Positions 25,640 to 34,006 of a stretch of 64,000 bases of DNA are shown one piece after another. Source of the stretch: Jiangella aurantiaca (GTDB lineage Bacteria > Actinomycetota > Actinomycetes > Jiangellales > Jiangellaceae). The DNA is taken from assembly GCF_004349105.1 (NCBI RefSeq), contig NZ_SMLB01000003.1:124001-188000 (forward strand), in the 5' to 3' direction. The notes under the pieces were generated by a model, which searched no databases, was not told the DNA's origin, and saw only the letters and a list, made by a program, of their open reading frames with translations. Position 1 is the first letter of the stretch, and the number at the start of each line of letters is the position of its first letter. Both the position numbers and the translations under genes were made by a program.

Positions 25640-27460
25640 ATGTCGTGGAGTGAGATCGCGCCCGGGGTGTTCCGCGTCCGGGACACCTGCAACGTGTATG
25701 TCGTCCGATCGCCGAACGGGCGCGATGGCATCGCCATCGACTTCGGCTCCGGCGCCGTGCTCGACCACCTCGCCGACATGGGCATCGACCGGCTCACCGA
25801 CGTCCTCATGACGCACCACCATCGTGACCAGGCTCAGGGCCTGCCGCGCGCCGTCGCCGCCGGCATCGCCGTCCACGTGCCGCCGGTCGAGCAGGACCTG
25901 TTCGCCGACGTCGACGACATGTGGTCGTCGCGTCCGATCGTCAACGACTACAACCTCCGGCAGGACAAGTTCTCGATCCTCGCGCCGGTGCCGGTCGCCG
26001 GCGTCGTGCCCGAGTACCGCACCGCCACGTACGGCGGCATCGACGTCCGCGTGCTGCCGACGCCCGGGCACACGACCGGCTCGGTGACGTACGTCGCCGG
26101 GGGCATCGCGTTCACCGGCGACCTCATCTACGCCCCGGGCAAGGTGTGGTCGCTGGCGGCCACCCAGTGGTCGTACACCGAGAACGAAGGCCCGGCCATG
26201 ACGGTGCTCAGCTGCTACCAGTTGCTCGAGGAGCCGCTGGAGCTGTTGCTGCCGTCGCACGGCGAGCCGATGGACGACCCGCACGGCGCGCTGAGCCTGC
26301 TGGCGCAGCGGATGCAGCGTTACGTCGACGCTCGCCGGCCGCAGCCGTGGGACCTGCGGACCTGGCTCGACGATCCGTTCATGCCACTCACCCCGCATCT
26401 GCTGCTCAACCGCACGAGCAACTCCTGTTCATACGTCTTGCTGTCGGAGACGGGGAACGCGCTGGTCATCGACTACGGCTACGACGTCTCGACCGGGCTG
26501 CCGTCGGGCACCGACCGCGCGTCGCGGCGGCCCTGGCTGGCGTCGCTGCGGGCGCTCCGCCGTCAGTACGGCGTCGACCGCGTGGAGGTGGCGCTGGCGA
26601 CGCACTACCACGACGACCACGTGGCCGGGATGCCGTTGCTGCGCGACGTCGAGGGCACGCAGGTCTGGGCGCCGTCGACGGTGACGCCGATCCTCGAGCA
26701 CCCGGAGCGCTACGACCTGCCGTGCCTCTGGTACGACCCGATCCCGGTCGATCGGTCGCTGCCCGTCGGCGAGTCCTTCCGCTGGCACGAGTACGAGATC
26801 ACCGTGCACGACCTCCCCGGGCACACCCTGTACCACGCCGGCTTCGAGTTCGAGGTCGACGGCGTGCGCGTGCTGGCCACCGGCGACCAGGAGGAGCACC
26901 TCGGCGTGCCGGGCGGCCGCCGCGAGGTGCTCAACTACCAGTACCGCAACCTGTTCCGCATCGGCGACTACCAGCGCAGCGCCCAGTTGTATCGCCGGGT
27001 CGCGCCCGGGCTCATGGTGAGCGGGCACTGGGAGCCGCGCTGGGTCGACCAGGAGTACCTCGACCTGCTGACGAAACTGGGCGACGAACTGGTCGAGCTG
27101 CACCAGGACCTGCTGCCGCTCGAGACGGTCGACTTCGGGGCCGGCGGCGTCGCCGCGGCCATCACGCCGTACCGCAGCACGGTTCCGGCAGGCGGCACGC
27201 AACGGCTCGACGTGACCGTGCGAAACCCGCTGCCGGAGAAGGCCGAGGTCACCGTGCGGATGGCGATCCCGATAGGCTGGGCGTCGGCACCGGCCGAGCA
27301 GGTGCTCACGCTGGCGGCCGGCGAAGAGGCGACCGCCACTTTCGACGTCACGGCCGGCAGCACGCCGCGCCGCCGTACGCCGGTCGCGGCCGACGTGACG
27401 GCCGGTGAGCTGCGGCTCGGCCAGTACGTCGAGGCGTTCGTCGACGTCGTGGAGCCGTGA
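25640..27460 (+). CDS. Tandem metallo-beta-lactamase-fold protein with C-terminal beta domain
   Basis: 606 residues with two complete MBL folds. Domain 1 (1-~240) has H59-x-H61-x-D63-Q64, LPTPGHTTGSV, FTGDLIY and LPSHGEP. Domain 2 (~255-510) has H322-x-H324-x-D326-H327, DLPGHTLYHAGF, LATGDQEE and MVSGHWEPR. Domain 1 has Gln where most hydrolases have the last motif His, so metal binding may differ. A ~90-residue beta-sandwich tail resembles NEW3/NPCBM-associated domains of glycan enzymes. Start ATG 25640 follows the divergent promoter. It is cotranscribed with the LacI gene. Substrate unknown; a lactone, ester or modified sugar is possible. Confidence 0.8.
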   Translation: MSWSEIAPGVFRVRDTCNVYVVRSPNGRDGIAIDFGSGAVLDHLADMGIDRLTDVLMTHHHRDQAQGLPRAVAAGIAVHVPPVEQDLFADVDDMWSSRPIVNDYNLRQDKFSILAPVPVAGVVPEYRTATYGGIDVRVLPTPGHTTGSVTYVAGGIAFTGDLIYAPGKVWSLAATQWSYTENEGPAMTVLSCYQLLEEPLELLLPSHGEPMDDPHGALSLLAQRMQRYVDARRPQPWDLRTWLDDPFMPLTPHLLLNRTSNSCSYVLLSETGNALVIDYGYDVSTGLPSGTDRASRRPWLASLRALRRQYGVDRVEVALATHYHDDHVAGMPLLRDVEGTQVWAPSTVTPILEHPERYDLPCLWYDPIPVDRSLPVGESFRWHEYEITVHDLPGHTLYHAGFEFEVDGVRVLATGDQEEHLGVPGGRREVLNYQYRNLFRIGDYQRSAQLYRRVAPGLMVSGHWEPRWVDQEYLDLLTKLGDELVELHQDLLPLETVDFGAGGVAAAITPYRSTVPAGGTQRLDVTVRNPLPEKAEVTVRMAIPIGWASAPAEQVLTLAAGEEATATFDVTAGSTPRRRTPVAADVTAGELRLGQYVEAFVDVVEP

Positions 27461-27475
27461 CGAGGGGGTGGCGGA

Positions 27476-28525
27476 GTGGGGCGAGTGCCCAACGGTGACG
27501 GTAGGGCCGCGCCCGAGCTGACCCGCCGGGCCACCATCAAGGACGTCGCCGTCGCCGCGGGCGTCTCCCGCTCGACGGCGTCGCGAGCGCTCACCGGCCG
27601 CGGCTACGTCGCCACCGACGTGCGGGAACGGGTGCTGGCCGCCGCCGAGGACCTGCGCTACGTGCCCGACGCCACCGCTCGCTACCTCAAGCAGCAGGTC
27701 AGCCTGTCCATCGGCGTGCTCGTCTCCGACCTGCGCAACTCCTTCTACGCCCGCCTCGCCGCCGGCGTAGGCCAGGCCGCGCGCACCCAGGGCTACAGCC
27801 TGGTGCTGGCCGAGGACGGCGGCTCGGCCGAGGCGCAGGTGGAGGCCGCCGAGACGTTCGTCGCCACCCGCGTCGCCGGCGTCGTCGTCACACCGGTCTC
27901 CGCCGACGTCACCACCTACCTGTCCCGGCACCGCATCCCTGTGATCGAGGTCGACCGCCAGTTCGCGGCCGGCGCCTGCGACGCCGTCGTTGTCGACAAC
28001 CAGACCGCGTCGCAGCAGGTCATCGAGGATCTCATCGGGTTCGGGCACCGGCGCATCGCGCTGTTCATCGACGAGACCACGTGGACCACCGGCCGCGAGC
28101 GGCACGCCGGCTACCAGGCCGCGCTGGCCGCCGCCGGCATCCCGCTCGACCCCGACCTCGTCGTCTCCTCCGGCTGGGACGTCGACGCCGCGCGGGCCGC
28201 GGCCAGGGCGCTGCTCCGGTCGGACGAGCGGCCGACCGCCGTGTTCGCCGCCAACAATGTCCTCGCCGAGGGCGTGTGGCGGGCGGCGAACGACCTCGCG
28301 CTGCGTATCCCCGACGACGTCAGCCTCGTCTCCTTCGACGACGCGCCCTGGATGAGCTTGGTCACGCCCGGCCTCACCGCCGTCGCCCAGGACGAGGCCG
28401 CCCTAGGTGCGGCCGCTGTCCGCCGGCTGCTCGAGCGCATCGCCGAGCCGGAGGCCGCCCCGGTGACGGTCATGATGACGACCCGCATCGTCCACCGGCA
28501 GTCCACCCGTGCCGTCACGCCCTGA
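27476..28525 (+). CDS. LacI-family transcriptional regulator of the glycan locus
   Basis: 349-residue repressor. The HTH is ATIKDVAVAAGVSRSTASRA (about 20-40) with the hinge region to ~80. The effector domain is periplasmic-binding-protein-like (SIGVLVSDLRNSFYARLAAG, VSLVSFDDAPWMSL). GTG 27476 starts 15 bp after the MBL stop, so the repressor is in its own regulated operon. LacI operators have a central CG; four such 14-bp sites (12926, 25618, 31424, 31589) sit at the promoters of the two transporter operons, the GH84/MBL pair and the GH38-like gene. I infer one local regulon with an oligosaccharide or sugar inducer. Confidence 0.92.
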   Translation: MGRVPNGDGRAAPELTRRATIKDVAVAAGVSRSTASRALTGRGYVATDVRERVLAAAEDLRYVPDATARYLKQQVSLSIGVLVSDLRNSFYARLAAGVGQAARTQGYSLVLAEDGGSAEAQVEAAETFVATRVAGVVVTPVSADVTTYLSRHRIPVIEVDRQFAAGACDAVVVDNQTASQQVIEDLIGFGHRRIALFIDETTWTTGRERHAGYQAALAAAGIPLDPDLVVSSGWDVDAARAAARALLRSDERPTAVFAANNVLAEGVWRAANDLALRIPDDVSLVSFDDAPWMSLVTPGLTAVAQDEAALGAAAVRRLLERIAEPEAAPVTVMMTTRIVHRQSTRAVTP

Positions 28526-28840
28526 TCTCGCGAGCCGTGATCGTCGTCTCTTCGACCCGATCCGGGGGTCCTTGCTCACCTGTGGTTCGCCGCGGTGGGT
28601 GACGACGATCGGGGCGTCGCGGGTGAGGGGTGGAACAGGCCCACGGCTGTCAACACTGAGATGTGCCCAGGCTCGCCCCGTCCCCCTGACAGCTGCCCGT
28701 CGTGGCAAGAGAATGGGGCAGCAGGGGGACGGCGAACGCCCCGACCCGGCCAACGGATCGGATCGGGAACCTCATCGACGATTGCTGGCGTCAGGGCACC
28801 AGTGATCGCCGATGATCAAGGTCCGGGGTGGCGAAGCTGA
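28526..28840. other. Gene-free convergent gap with repeat remnants
   Basis: No coding signal. It holds the large hairpin at 28678-28732, a 10-bp inverted pair GATCGTCGTC/GACGACGATC (28539 and 28601), and a segment at 28722-28755 that matches the right end of the repeat in the 23.7-kb gap. It looks like decayed non-coding repeats that now separate two convergent genes. Confidence 0.6.
28678..28732. terminator. Long hairpin between convergent LacI and GH38-like genes
   Basis: CCGTCCCCCTG (28678-28688) pairs with CAGGGGGACGG (28722-28732); the inner arms GCTGCCC and GGGCAG extend the stem. It has no T tract, but its place between convergent stops suits a two-way terminator. Its right arm is shared with the repeat at 23872. 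Confidence 0.6.
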
Positions 28841-31408
28841 TCAGACCGACCGACGCAGCCAGACGTCCGCGACGGCGTGTGGCGTGAGCTCGAGCTCCAG
28901 ACCGCCCTCGGTGCCGAGCGGCTGCCAGGTGCCGGCGGGCGCGGTGGCCTCGACCACGCCGGCCGCCGCCCAGCTCAGCCGCGCCCGCACCGGCGCGGCC
29001 GACAGCGACCGCAGCCGGGCCAGGACCACGCCGTCGGCGTCGGCCGGCCGGAGGTCGACCAGCACGTCCTCGCCCGGAGACACCACCAGCCCGGCCGCAC
29101 CAGACGGCGCGACGTGGCCGGCGTACTGCCGGGAGACCAGCGGGTGCAGCAGATCGTCGCCGAAGCGGCGGACGGCCGCCGCGTCGTGCGAGCGGGCCGC
29201 GAACCGGTAGCGGAACGTCTGCGTCCCACCTTGGGCGGCGCGGAAGTTGGTGAAGTGCAGGTTGTTCATCAGCCAGCTGTTCACGTGCCCGGCCGGCGCG
29301 TCGAGCGAGCGAGCCCACTTCCCGGTCTGGAAGCCGCCGAACTGCGCCAGCGGCGCGTCGTACGAGCCCCACAGCACGGCGCTCCCGGTACCCGACACGC
29401 CGGCGGCGTGCTGAATCGCGTACCAGTCCTTGCTGGTGTCGGAGAGCTGCTCGTGCTCGGCGACGAACGCCGCGCCGGCCGTCTCGACCAGGAAGCGCGG
29501 GTCGGCGACGGCGAACGGGAACGTGACGAACAGGCTCTCCGGGGCGAGGGTCTCGGCCTTGGCGACGGTCACGTCAAGGTCGATCAGGTCGAACGACGGG
29601 TACAGCCGCAGCGTCGTGCTCACGTTGACGCCGGCGACACTGCCGGACCACGTCAGCGCGGTGAACGAGGTGCCCCGCATGACGCGCACCGGTGCGCTCG
29701 ACGTCGCTGCCGCCCGGTCGAACTCGGGGCCGGGGAAGTCCGGATGGAAGTCGCGCGGCCGGACCAGGAACGGGTGTTCTGAGTCGGCCGGAATCATCTC
29801 GGCGACCAACGCACCCAGCGGGAACGCGCTGCCGGCGTCGACCAGGTCGGCGCCGGTGCGCCGGTCGACGAGGCTCACGACACCGCCGCGCCCGGGATCG
29901 ACGGTGACGGCGTACTCGGGCGTCTCGACGGTGCCAGCGGTGTCGTCGCTCACGGGTTCGGCCGGCAGCTCCACAGTCGTGACCCCGAACGGCTCCACCG
30001 TGGCCGTCACCACGGTCGTCCGCTGCCCGGCCAGCTCGACCAGGACGGGTTCGGTGCGACGCCGGGCGGTCGGGTTCATCACCACGATCGACGGCCCGCC
30101 GAGGCAAGTGCGGTCGGTGCCGAGCCCGGTCCGGTGCATCGCGGAGCCCGCCACGTCGCCAGAACCGCTGGCCAGCAGCCGGAACAGGCCTTCGGTGGCC
30201 ACGTGCCGGGCGATGTCGTAGGCGCCGTAGGCGAATCCCGCTTTGGCGTTCCAGTGCGACGCCGTGTAGACGCTGTCCGGGCGCGAGAAGCTCTCCCACG
30301 AGCCCCAGGTGTGCTCGCCGAACAGCCAGAGCTGCTCGTCGACGAAGGCGAGGTCGTCGGTCAGCTCGGCCCGCGACCGCAGCCGCACCGGGCCGCGCGA
30401 GTGACCGAGGACGGACGCGAGGTCGACCGCGCCGTCGCCGCGCAGGTCGGACAGCGCGTGCAGCACCTCACCGGTCAGCTGGTGCGTCCGCGCCTGCCGG
30501 TACACCGCCAGCTCGCGGGCGGTCGAGCCGTGGCCGTGCGACCACCAGTCGGCCCACTCGCCCCGCACCACCGGCAGCTCCACCGACGCGGCCACCCGCT
30601 CGAGACGGTCCAGCGCATCGTCCATGGTGGCCAGCCGCATCGGGCGGTCGGGATGCAGCTCGTTCCACTGCGCCATCAGCGGCAGGAACTCCAGCGTCGG
30701 CCACCGGTTGTCGTTGGCGGCGTGCACGACGGCCACGTCGAACGGGTAGTCGTCGCGTTCGTCCAGCTCGTCGACGAGGGCCGCGATGCGCTTCGCCGCC
30801 AGCCGGACGTCGCCGTCGATGATCCCCCATTCCTCGCCGATGCCGTAGTGGGTGCTGAGCAGCACGAACACGCGCGAGCCGTCCGGGCCCTCCCACCAGA
30901 ACCCGCTGGGCTGCGGGAACGGCGGGCGGCCGTGGTCGGGGTTGAGCGCCATCACCAGGCGGCTCACGCCGTGCCGGCGCATGGCCGGGACGCTGCCCCA
31001 GGAGAGCCCGTTGACGTCGCCGTGCTGCTCGGTGCGCACCGGGATCCCGGCCTCGGCCAGCGGTGCGAGCGCCTCGTACATGCGCTCCAGCTCGCGCTCC
31101 CCCGGCAGCTGGGTCAGGTTGAGGTAGCCGGCCGTGACGGCGACGCGGCCGTCGAGAACCAGCCGTCGCAGCCGGTCGACGTCGGCGCGGCCGGCGCGGC
31201 GGACGAACTCGATGACCGGGCGGCTGATCTCGAACGTCCACCGCAGCGCGGCGTCGCCGTCACCCTCGGTCCGGTCGCACAGGTCGAGGACATGCCTGAC
31301 GATGTCGCGGTGCTGGCGGTCGATGAGCCGCGGGCTGTCGGTGTAGCCGACGTCGTGGTGGGTGTGCGGGACGAGCAGGATCTCGCGTACGCGCGAACCA
31401 GCGGGCAC
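28841..31408 (-). CDS. GH38-related alpha-mannosidase-like protein, atypical
   Basis: 855 residues. The N-terminal domain begins EILLVPHTHHDVGYTDSP, an H-x-H-x-D metal motif like GH38 but with GYTD in place of the usual xxW. RTEQHGDVNGLSWGSVPAM and VMALNPDHGRPP follow; the normal GH38 nucleophile motif (D-x-FGHN) is absent, the nearest Asp being in NPDHG. The C-terminal two thirds hold a helical segment and beta domains as in GH38. GTG 31408 is chosen for its GGAG at 7 nt and for homology. The LacI-type operator lies just upstream at 31424. Probably cytoplasmic and acting on alpha-linked sugars, but the changed active site makes the specificity uncertain. Confidence 0.7.
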   Translation of the reverse strand: MPAGSRVREILLVPHTHHDVGYTDSPRLIDRQHRDIVRHVLDLCDRTEGDGDAALRWTFEISRPVIEFVRRAGRADVDRLRRLVLDGRVAVTAGYLNLTQLPGERELERMYEALAPLAEAGIPVRTEQHGDVNGLSWGSVPAMRRHGVSRLVMALNPDHGRPPFPQPSGFWWEGPDGSRVFVLLSTHYGIGEEWGIIDGDVRLAAKRIAALVDELDERDDYPFDVAVVHAANDNRWPTLEFLPLMAQWNELHPDRPMRLATMDDALDRLERVAASVELPVVRGEWADWWSHGHGSTARELAVYRQARTHQLTGEVLHALSDLRGDGAVDLASVLGHSRGPVRLRSRAELTDDLAFVDEQLWLFGEHTWGSWESFSRPDSVYTASHWNAKAGFAYGAYDIARHVATEGLFRLLASGSGDVAGSAMHRTGLGTDRTCLGGPSIVVMNPTARRRTEPVLVELAGQRTTVVTATVEPFGVTTVELPAEPVSDDTAGTVETPEYAVTVDPGRGGVVSLVDRRTGADLVDAGSAFPLGALVAEMIPADSEHPFLVRPRDFHPDFPGPEFDRAAATSSAPVRVMRGTSFTALTWSGSVAGVNVSTTLRLYPSFDLIDLDVTVAKAETLAPESLFVTFPFAVADPRFLVETAGAAFVAEHEQLSDTSKDWYAIQHAAGVSGTGSAVLWGSYDAPLAQFGGFQTGKWARSLDAPAGHVNSWLMNNLHFTNFRAAQGGTQTFRYRFAARSHDAAAVRRFGDDLLHPLVSRQYAGHVAPSGAAGLVVSPGEDVLVDLRPADADGVVLARLRSLSAAPVRARLSWAAAGVVEATAPAGTWQPLGTEGGLELELTPHAVADVWLRRSV

Positions 31409-31423
31409 GATGACACTCCGTTG

Positions 31424-31437
31424 TGGGAACGATCTCG
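31424..31437 (-). promoter_or_regulatory. LacI-type operator upstream of the GH38-like gene
   Basis: TGGGAACGATCTCG; the extended form TGTGGGAACGATCTC differs from the 12924 site at only two bases over 15. It is 16 bp upstream of the GTG at 31408 and downstream of a TTGACG (minus strand, 31475-31470) that could be the -35. Confidence 0.65.
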
Positions 31438-31588
31438 GCACACCGAGCCAAGCACGGCCTTCGACGGGCCGTCAAGGCTGTACGCCCTGACCTGGCTATT
31501 CGGCAGAATGCCGGGTAGAAAGCGGTTTCCAGCACGTCGTAGCGGGTTGACGGTGCCGAGGAGAGCTTGTCATGATGCGGGCGGATGA

Positions 31589-31602
31589 TGGGATCGATCC
31601 CA
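31589..31602 (+). promoter_or_regulatory. Perfect LacI-type operator upstream of ABC system 2
   Basis: TGGGATCGATCCCA is a perfect 14-bp palindrome, the best of the four sites. A possible promoter TTGACG (31547-31552), 18-nt spacer, CATGAT (31571-31576) would place the start of transcription just before it, a classic repressing position. The ATG of the binding protein is at 31669. Confidence 0.8.
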
Positions 31603-31668
31603 CTCCATCTCCGTCGCACCGAGCGAGCGCGCGGCGAAGTGATCCGACCGACAAGAGGGAGCGCAACG

Positions 31669-33048
31669 ATGCGGAGACCCATGGTGCTACCGGCCATCAT
31701 GGCCGGCGCGGCCACACTCACCCTCACCGCCTGCGGGGGAGTCGGTGGCGGCGACGATTCGGACGGCGGCGGCGACTCGCAGTCCGGCGACCTGTCTGCC
31801 GACCCGAGCGGTTCGATCACCACCATCGGTTTCGCGCTTCCAGACGAAATCGCCACGGTCCGCGTCGACACGTTCCGGGAGATGTACCCGGACGTCGAGG
31901 TCAACATCAACGAGGGCGGCTTCGACGAGCAGCAGTTCCTGACGTCGGTCTCCAGCGGCGACCCGACCGAGCTGGTCTACATCCCCGGCGACCAGGTGGG
32001 CGCGTTCGCCGCCCGCGGCGCCATCCAGCCGCTCGACGAGTGCATCGAGCAGCGTGACATCGACCTCGGCCAGTACCGGCCGAACGTCCTCGATCTGGTC
32101 CAGTACGACGACTCCACCTACGCGATCCCGGAGTTCTACAACACCCCGGTCCTCATCGTGAACAACACCGTCCTGGCCCAGGCCGGATTGTCCGCCGCGG
32201 ACATCGACATCTCCGACCAGGAGAGCCTGCTGGCCGCGGCCCAGGCGCTCACCGTCCGCAACGGCAGCACCTACGAGCGCATCGGCATCCACCTCCGGCT
32301 GCCCGACCTCACCCCGTTCTACGGCGTGGTCGACGGCAACCCGTGGGTCGCGGCCGCCGACGACTTCCGGCTCGACGACCCCGCCACCGTCGCCACCATG
32401 GAGCGGCTGAAGGCGGTCCAGGACGCTCAGGGCGGCCACACGGCGCTCAAGGACTTCGAGAACACCTGGGACCTGTTCGGTGAGGGCAACCCGTTCGCGC
32501 AGAACCAGGTCGGCGCCATGGTGATCGAGCAGTGGTACGTGAACGTGCTGGCCAACACGTCGCCGGACGTCGACATCACCGTGCTGCCCATCACGAACGC
32601 CGACGGCGACACCGTCACCTGGGCGACCTCCAACGCCTGGGCCATTCCGAAGGACGCCGACAACGCCGCCACGTCCTGCGAGTTCATGAAGATCATGACC
32701 GCGCCTGACACGTGGGCGGCCGCGGCCGAGGAGCGGATCCGGCTGCGCGAGGCCGAGGGCAAGGCGTTCACCGGCATCTACACCGCCAACGAGGCGGCCG
32801 ATGACAAGGTCTTCGGGGAGCTGTACACGCCGGGCACCGGCGAGAACCAGAAGTGGGACGACGCCGTCCAGTCCGTCCTCGAGGCCCAGGCCGACGCCTG
32901 GGTGGTGCCGGCGAACCCCGTCGGCGCCCAGTTCAAGGCCGCCTGGCTGGAGGCCACGAACCGCATCCTCGCCGGTACCCAGGACGCTCCGAGCGCCCTG
33001 GCCGAGGCCCAGGACAAGGTCGAGCAGGCGCTCGCCGATGTCGGCTGA
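31669..33048 (+). CDS. ABC importer sugar-binding lipoprotein (system 2)
   Basis: 459-residue solute-binding protein. The signal peptide ends in the lipobox LTLTAC followed by a Gly/Asp/Ser linker. FDEQQFLTSVSSGDPTELVY, GAFAARGAIQPLDECI and GAMVIEQWYVNVL are close counterparts of parts of the binding protein at 13124, so the two are paralogues. AAGAGGGAGC precedes ATG 31669. The gene leads the second transporter operon, which continues through permeases, ROK kinase, SIS protein and GH38. The ligand probably overlaps that of system 1 or is another fragment of the same glycan. Confidence 0.93.
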   Translation: MRRPMVLPAIMAGAATLTLTACGGVGGGDDSDGGGDSQSGDLSADPSGSITTIGFALPDEIATVRVDTFREMYPDVEVNINEGGFDEQQFLTSVSSGDPTELVYIPGDQVGAFAARGAIQPLDECIEQRDIDLGQYRPNVLDLVQYDDSTYAIPEFYNTPVLIVNNTVLAQAGLSAADIDISDQESLLAAAQALTVRNGSTYERIGIHLRLPDLTPFYGVVDGNPWVAAADDFRLDDPATVATMERLKAVQDAQGGHTALKDFENTWDLFGEGNPFAQNQVGAMVIEQWYVNVLANTSPDVDITVLPITNADGDTVTWATSNAWAIPKDADNAATSCEFMKIMTAPDTWAAAAEERIRLREAEGKAFTGIYTANEAADDKVFGELYTPGTGENQKWDDAVQSVLEAQADAWVVPANPVGAQFKAAWLEATNRILAGTQDAPSALAEAQDKVEQALADVG

Positions 33049-34006
33049 CGTCTCCACCGCGCCGGTGGCGCCTCCGCTGTCCCGGGGGCGCCGCTGGCGC
33101 GCGGCCTGGCGCCGGCCGGAGACCCGCTGGGCGTACCTGTTCCTGCTGCCGTGGATCCTCGGGTTCCTGATCTTCACGGCCGGGCCGATGCTCGCGAGCC
33201 TGGTGCTGTCGTTCACCGACTACGACGTCATCAACCCGGCGTCGTACGTCGGCGGCGAGAACTACCAGCGCATGGTCGAGGACCCGCAGGTGCGGACGGC
33301 GCTGTTCAACACACTGCTCTACACCGTGATCCACGTGCCGCTGTCCATCGCGATCGCGCTGGCGCTGGCGGTGCTGCTCAACCAGATCGGCGGACGGTTC
33401 GCCGGCTTCTTCCGCACCGTCTTCTACATGCCCGCCATGACGCCGACCGTGGCCGTCGGCGTCCTGTTCCTGCTGCTGCTCAACGGGCAGAACGGGCTGG
33501 TCAACGCCGCTCTCGGGCTGTTCGGCGTCGACGGTCCGGCGTGGACGACGGATCCGGCGTGGGTGCGCTGGGGCATCATCATCATGAGCCTCTGGACGAT
33601 CGGCGGGACCATCGTCATCCTGTTCGCCGCGTTGAAGAACGTTCCGATGGACCTCTACGAGGCCGCGCGCATCGACGGCGCCGGCGCCTGGCGGCAGTTC
33701 CGCGAGGTCACCGTCCCGATGATCTCCGGCTCGCTGTTCTTCGTGACCATCGTGAACACGATCGCCTCGCTGCAGATGTTCACCGAGGTCTACACGATGT
33801 TCTACGGCAACGCGCAGAGCCAGCTGCAGGCGTCTGACAGCGCGCTGTTCTACGTCATCTACCTGTTCCGGCAGGGCTTCCAGTTCCTCGAGATGGGCTA
33901 CGCGTCGGCGCTGGCCTGGGGCCTGTTCGTCATCGTGTTGATCGTCACGCTGGTGCAGGTGAAGCTCGGCGACCGGTTCGTCTACTACGAGGGGGACGAC
34001 CGATGA
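33038..34006 (+). CDS. ABC sugar transporter permease, MalF type (system 2)
   Basis: 322-residue permease. ATG 33038 overlaps the binding-protein stop by 11 bp. Helix 1 is YLFLLPWILGFLIFTAGPM; the EAA loop is LYEAARIDGAGAWRQFREVT followed by VPMISG. Segments such as LSFTDYDVINP and DGPAWTTDPAWV match the permease at 14533 almost word for word. No ATPase gene accompanies it. Confidence 0.93.
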   Translation: MSADVSTAPVAPPLSRGRRWRAAWRRPETRWAYLFLLPWILGFLIFTAGPMLASLVLSFTDYDVINPASYVGGENYQRMVEDPQVRTALFNTLLYTVIHVPLSIAIALALAVLLNQIGGRFAGFFRTVFYMPAMTPTVAVGVLFLLLLNGQNGLVNAALGLFGVDGPAWTTDPAWVRWGIIIMSLWTIGGTIVILFAALKNVPMDLYEAARIDGAGAWRQFREVTVPMISGSLFFVTIVNTIASLQMFTEVYTMFYGNAQSQLQASDSALFYVIYLFRQGFQFLEMGYASALAWGLFVIVLIVTLVQVKLGDRFVYYEGDDR

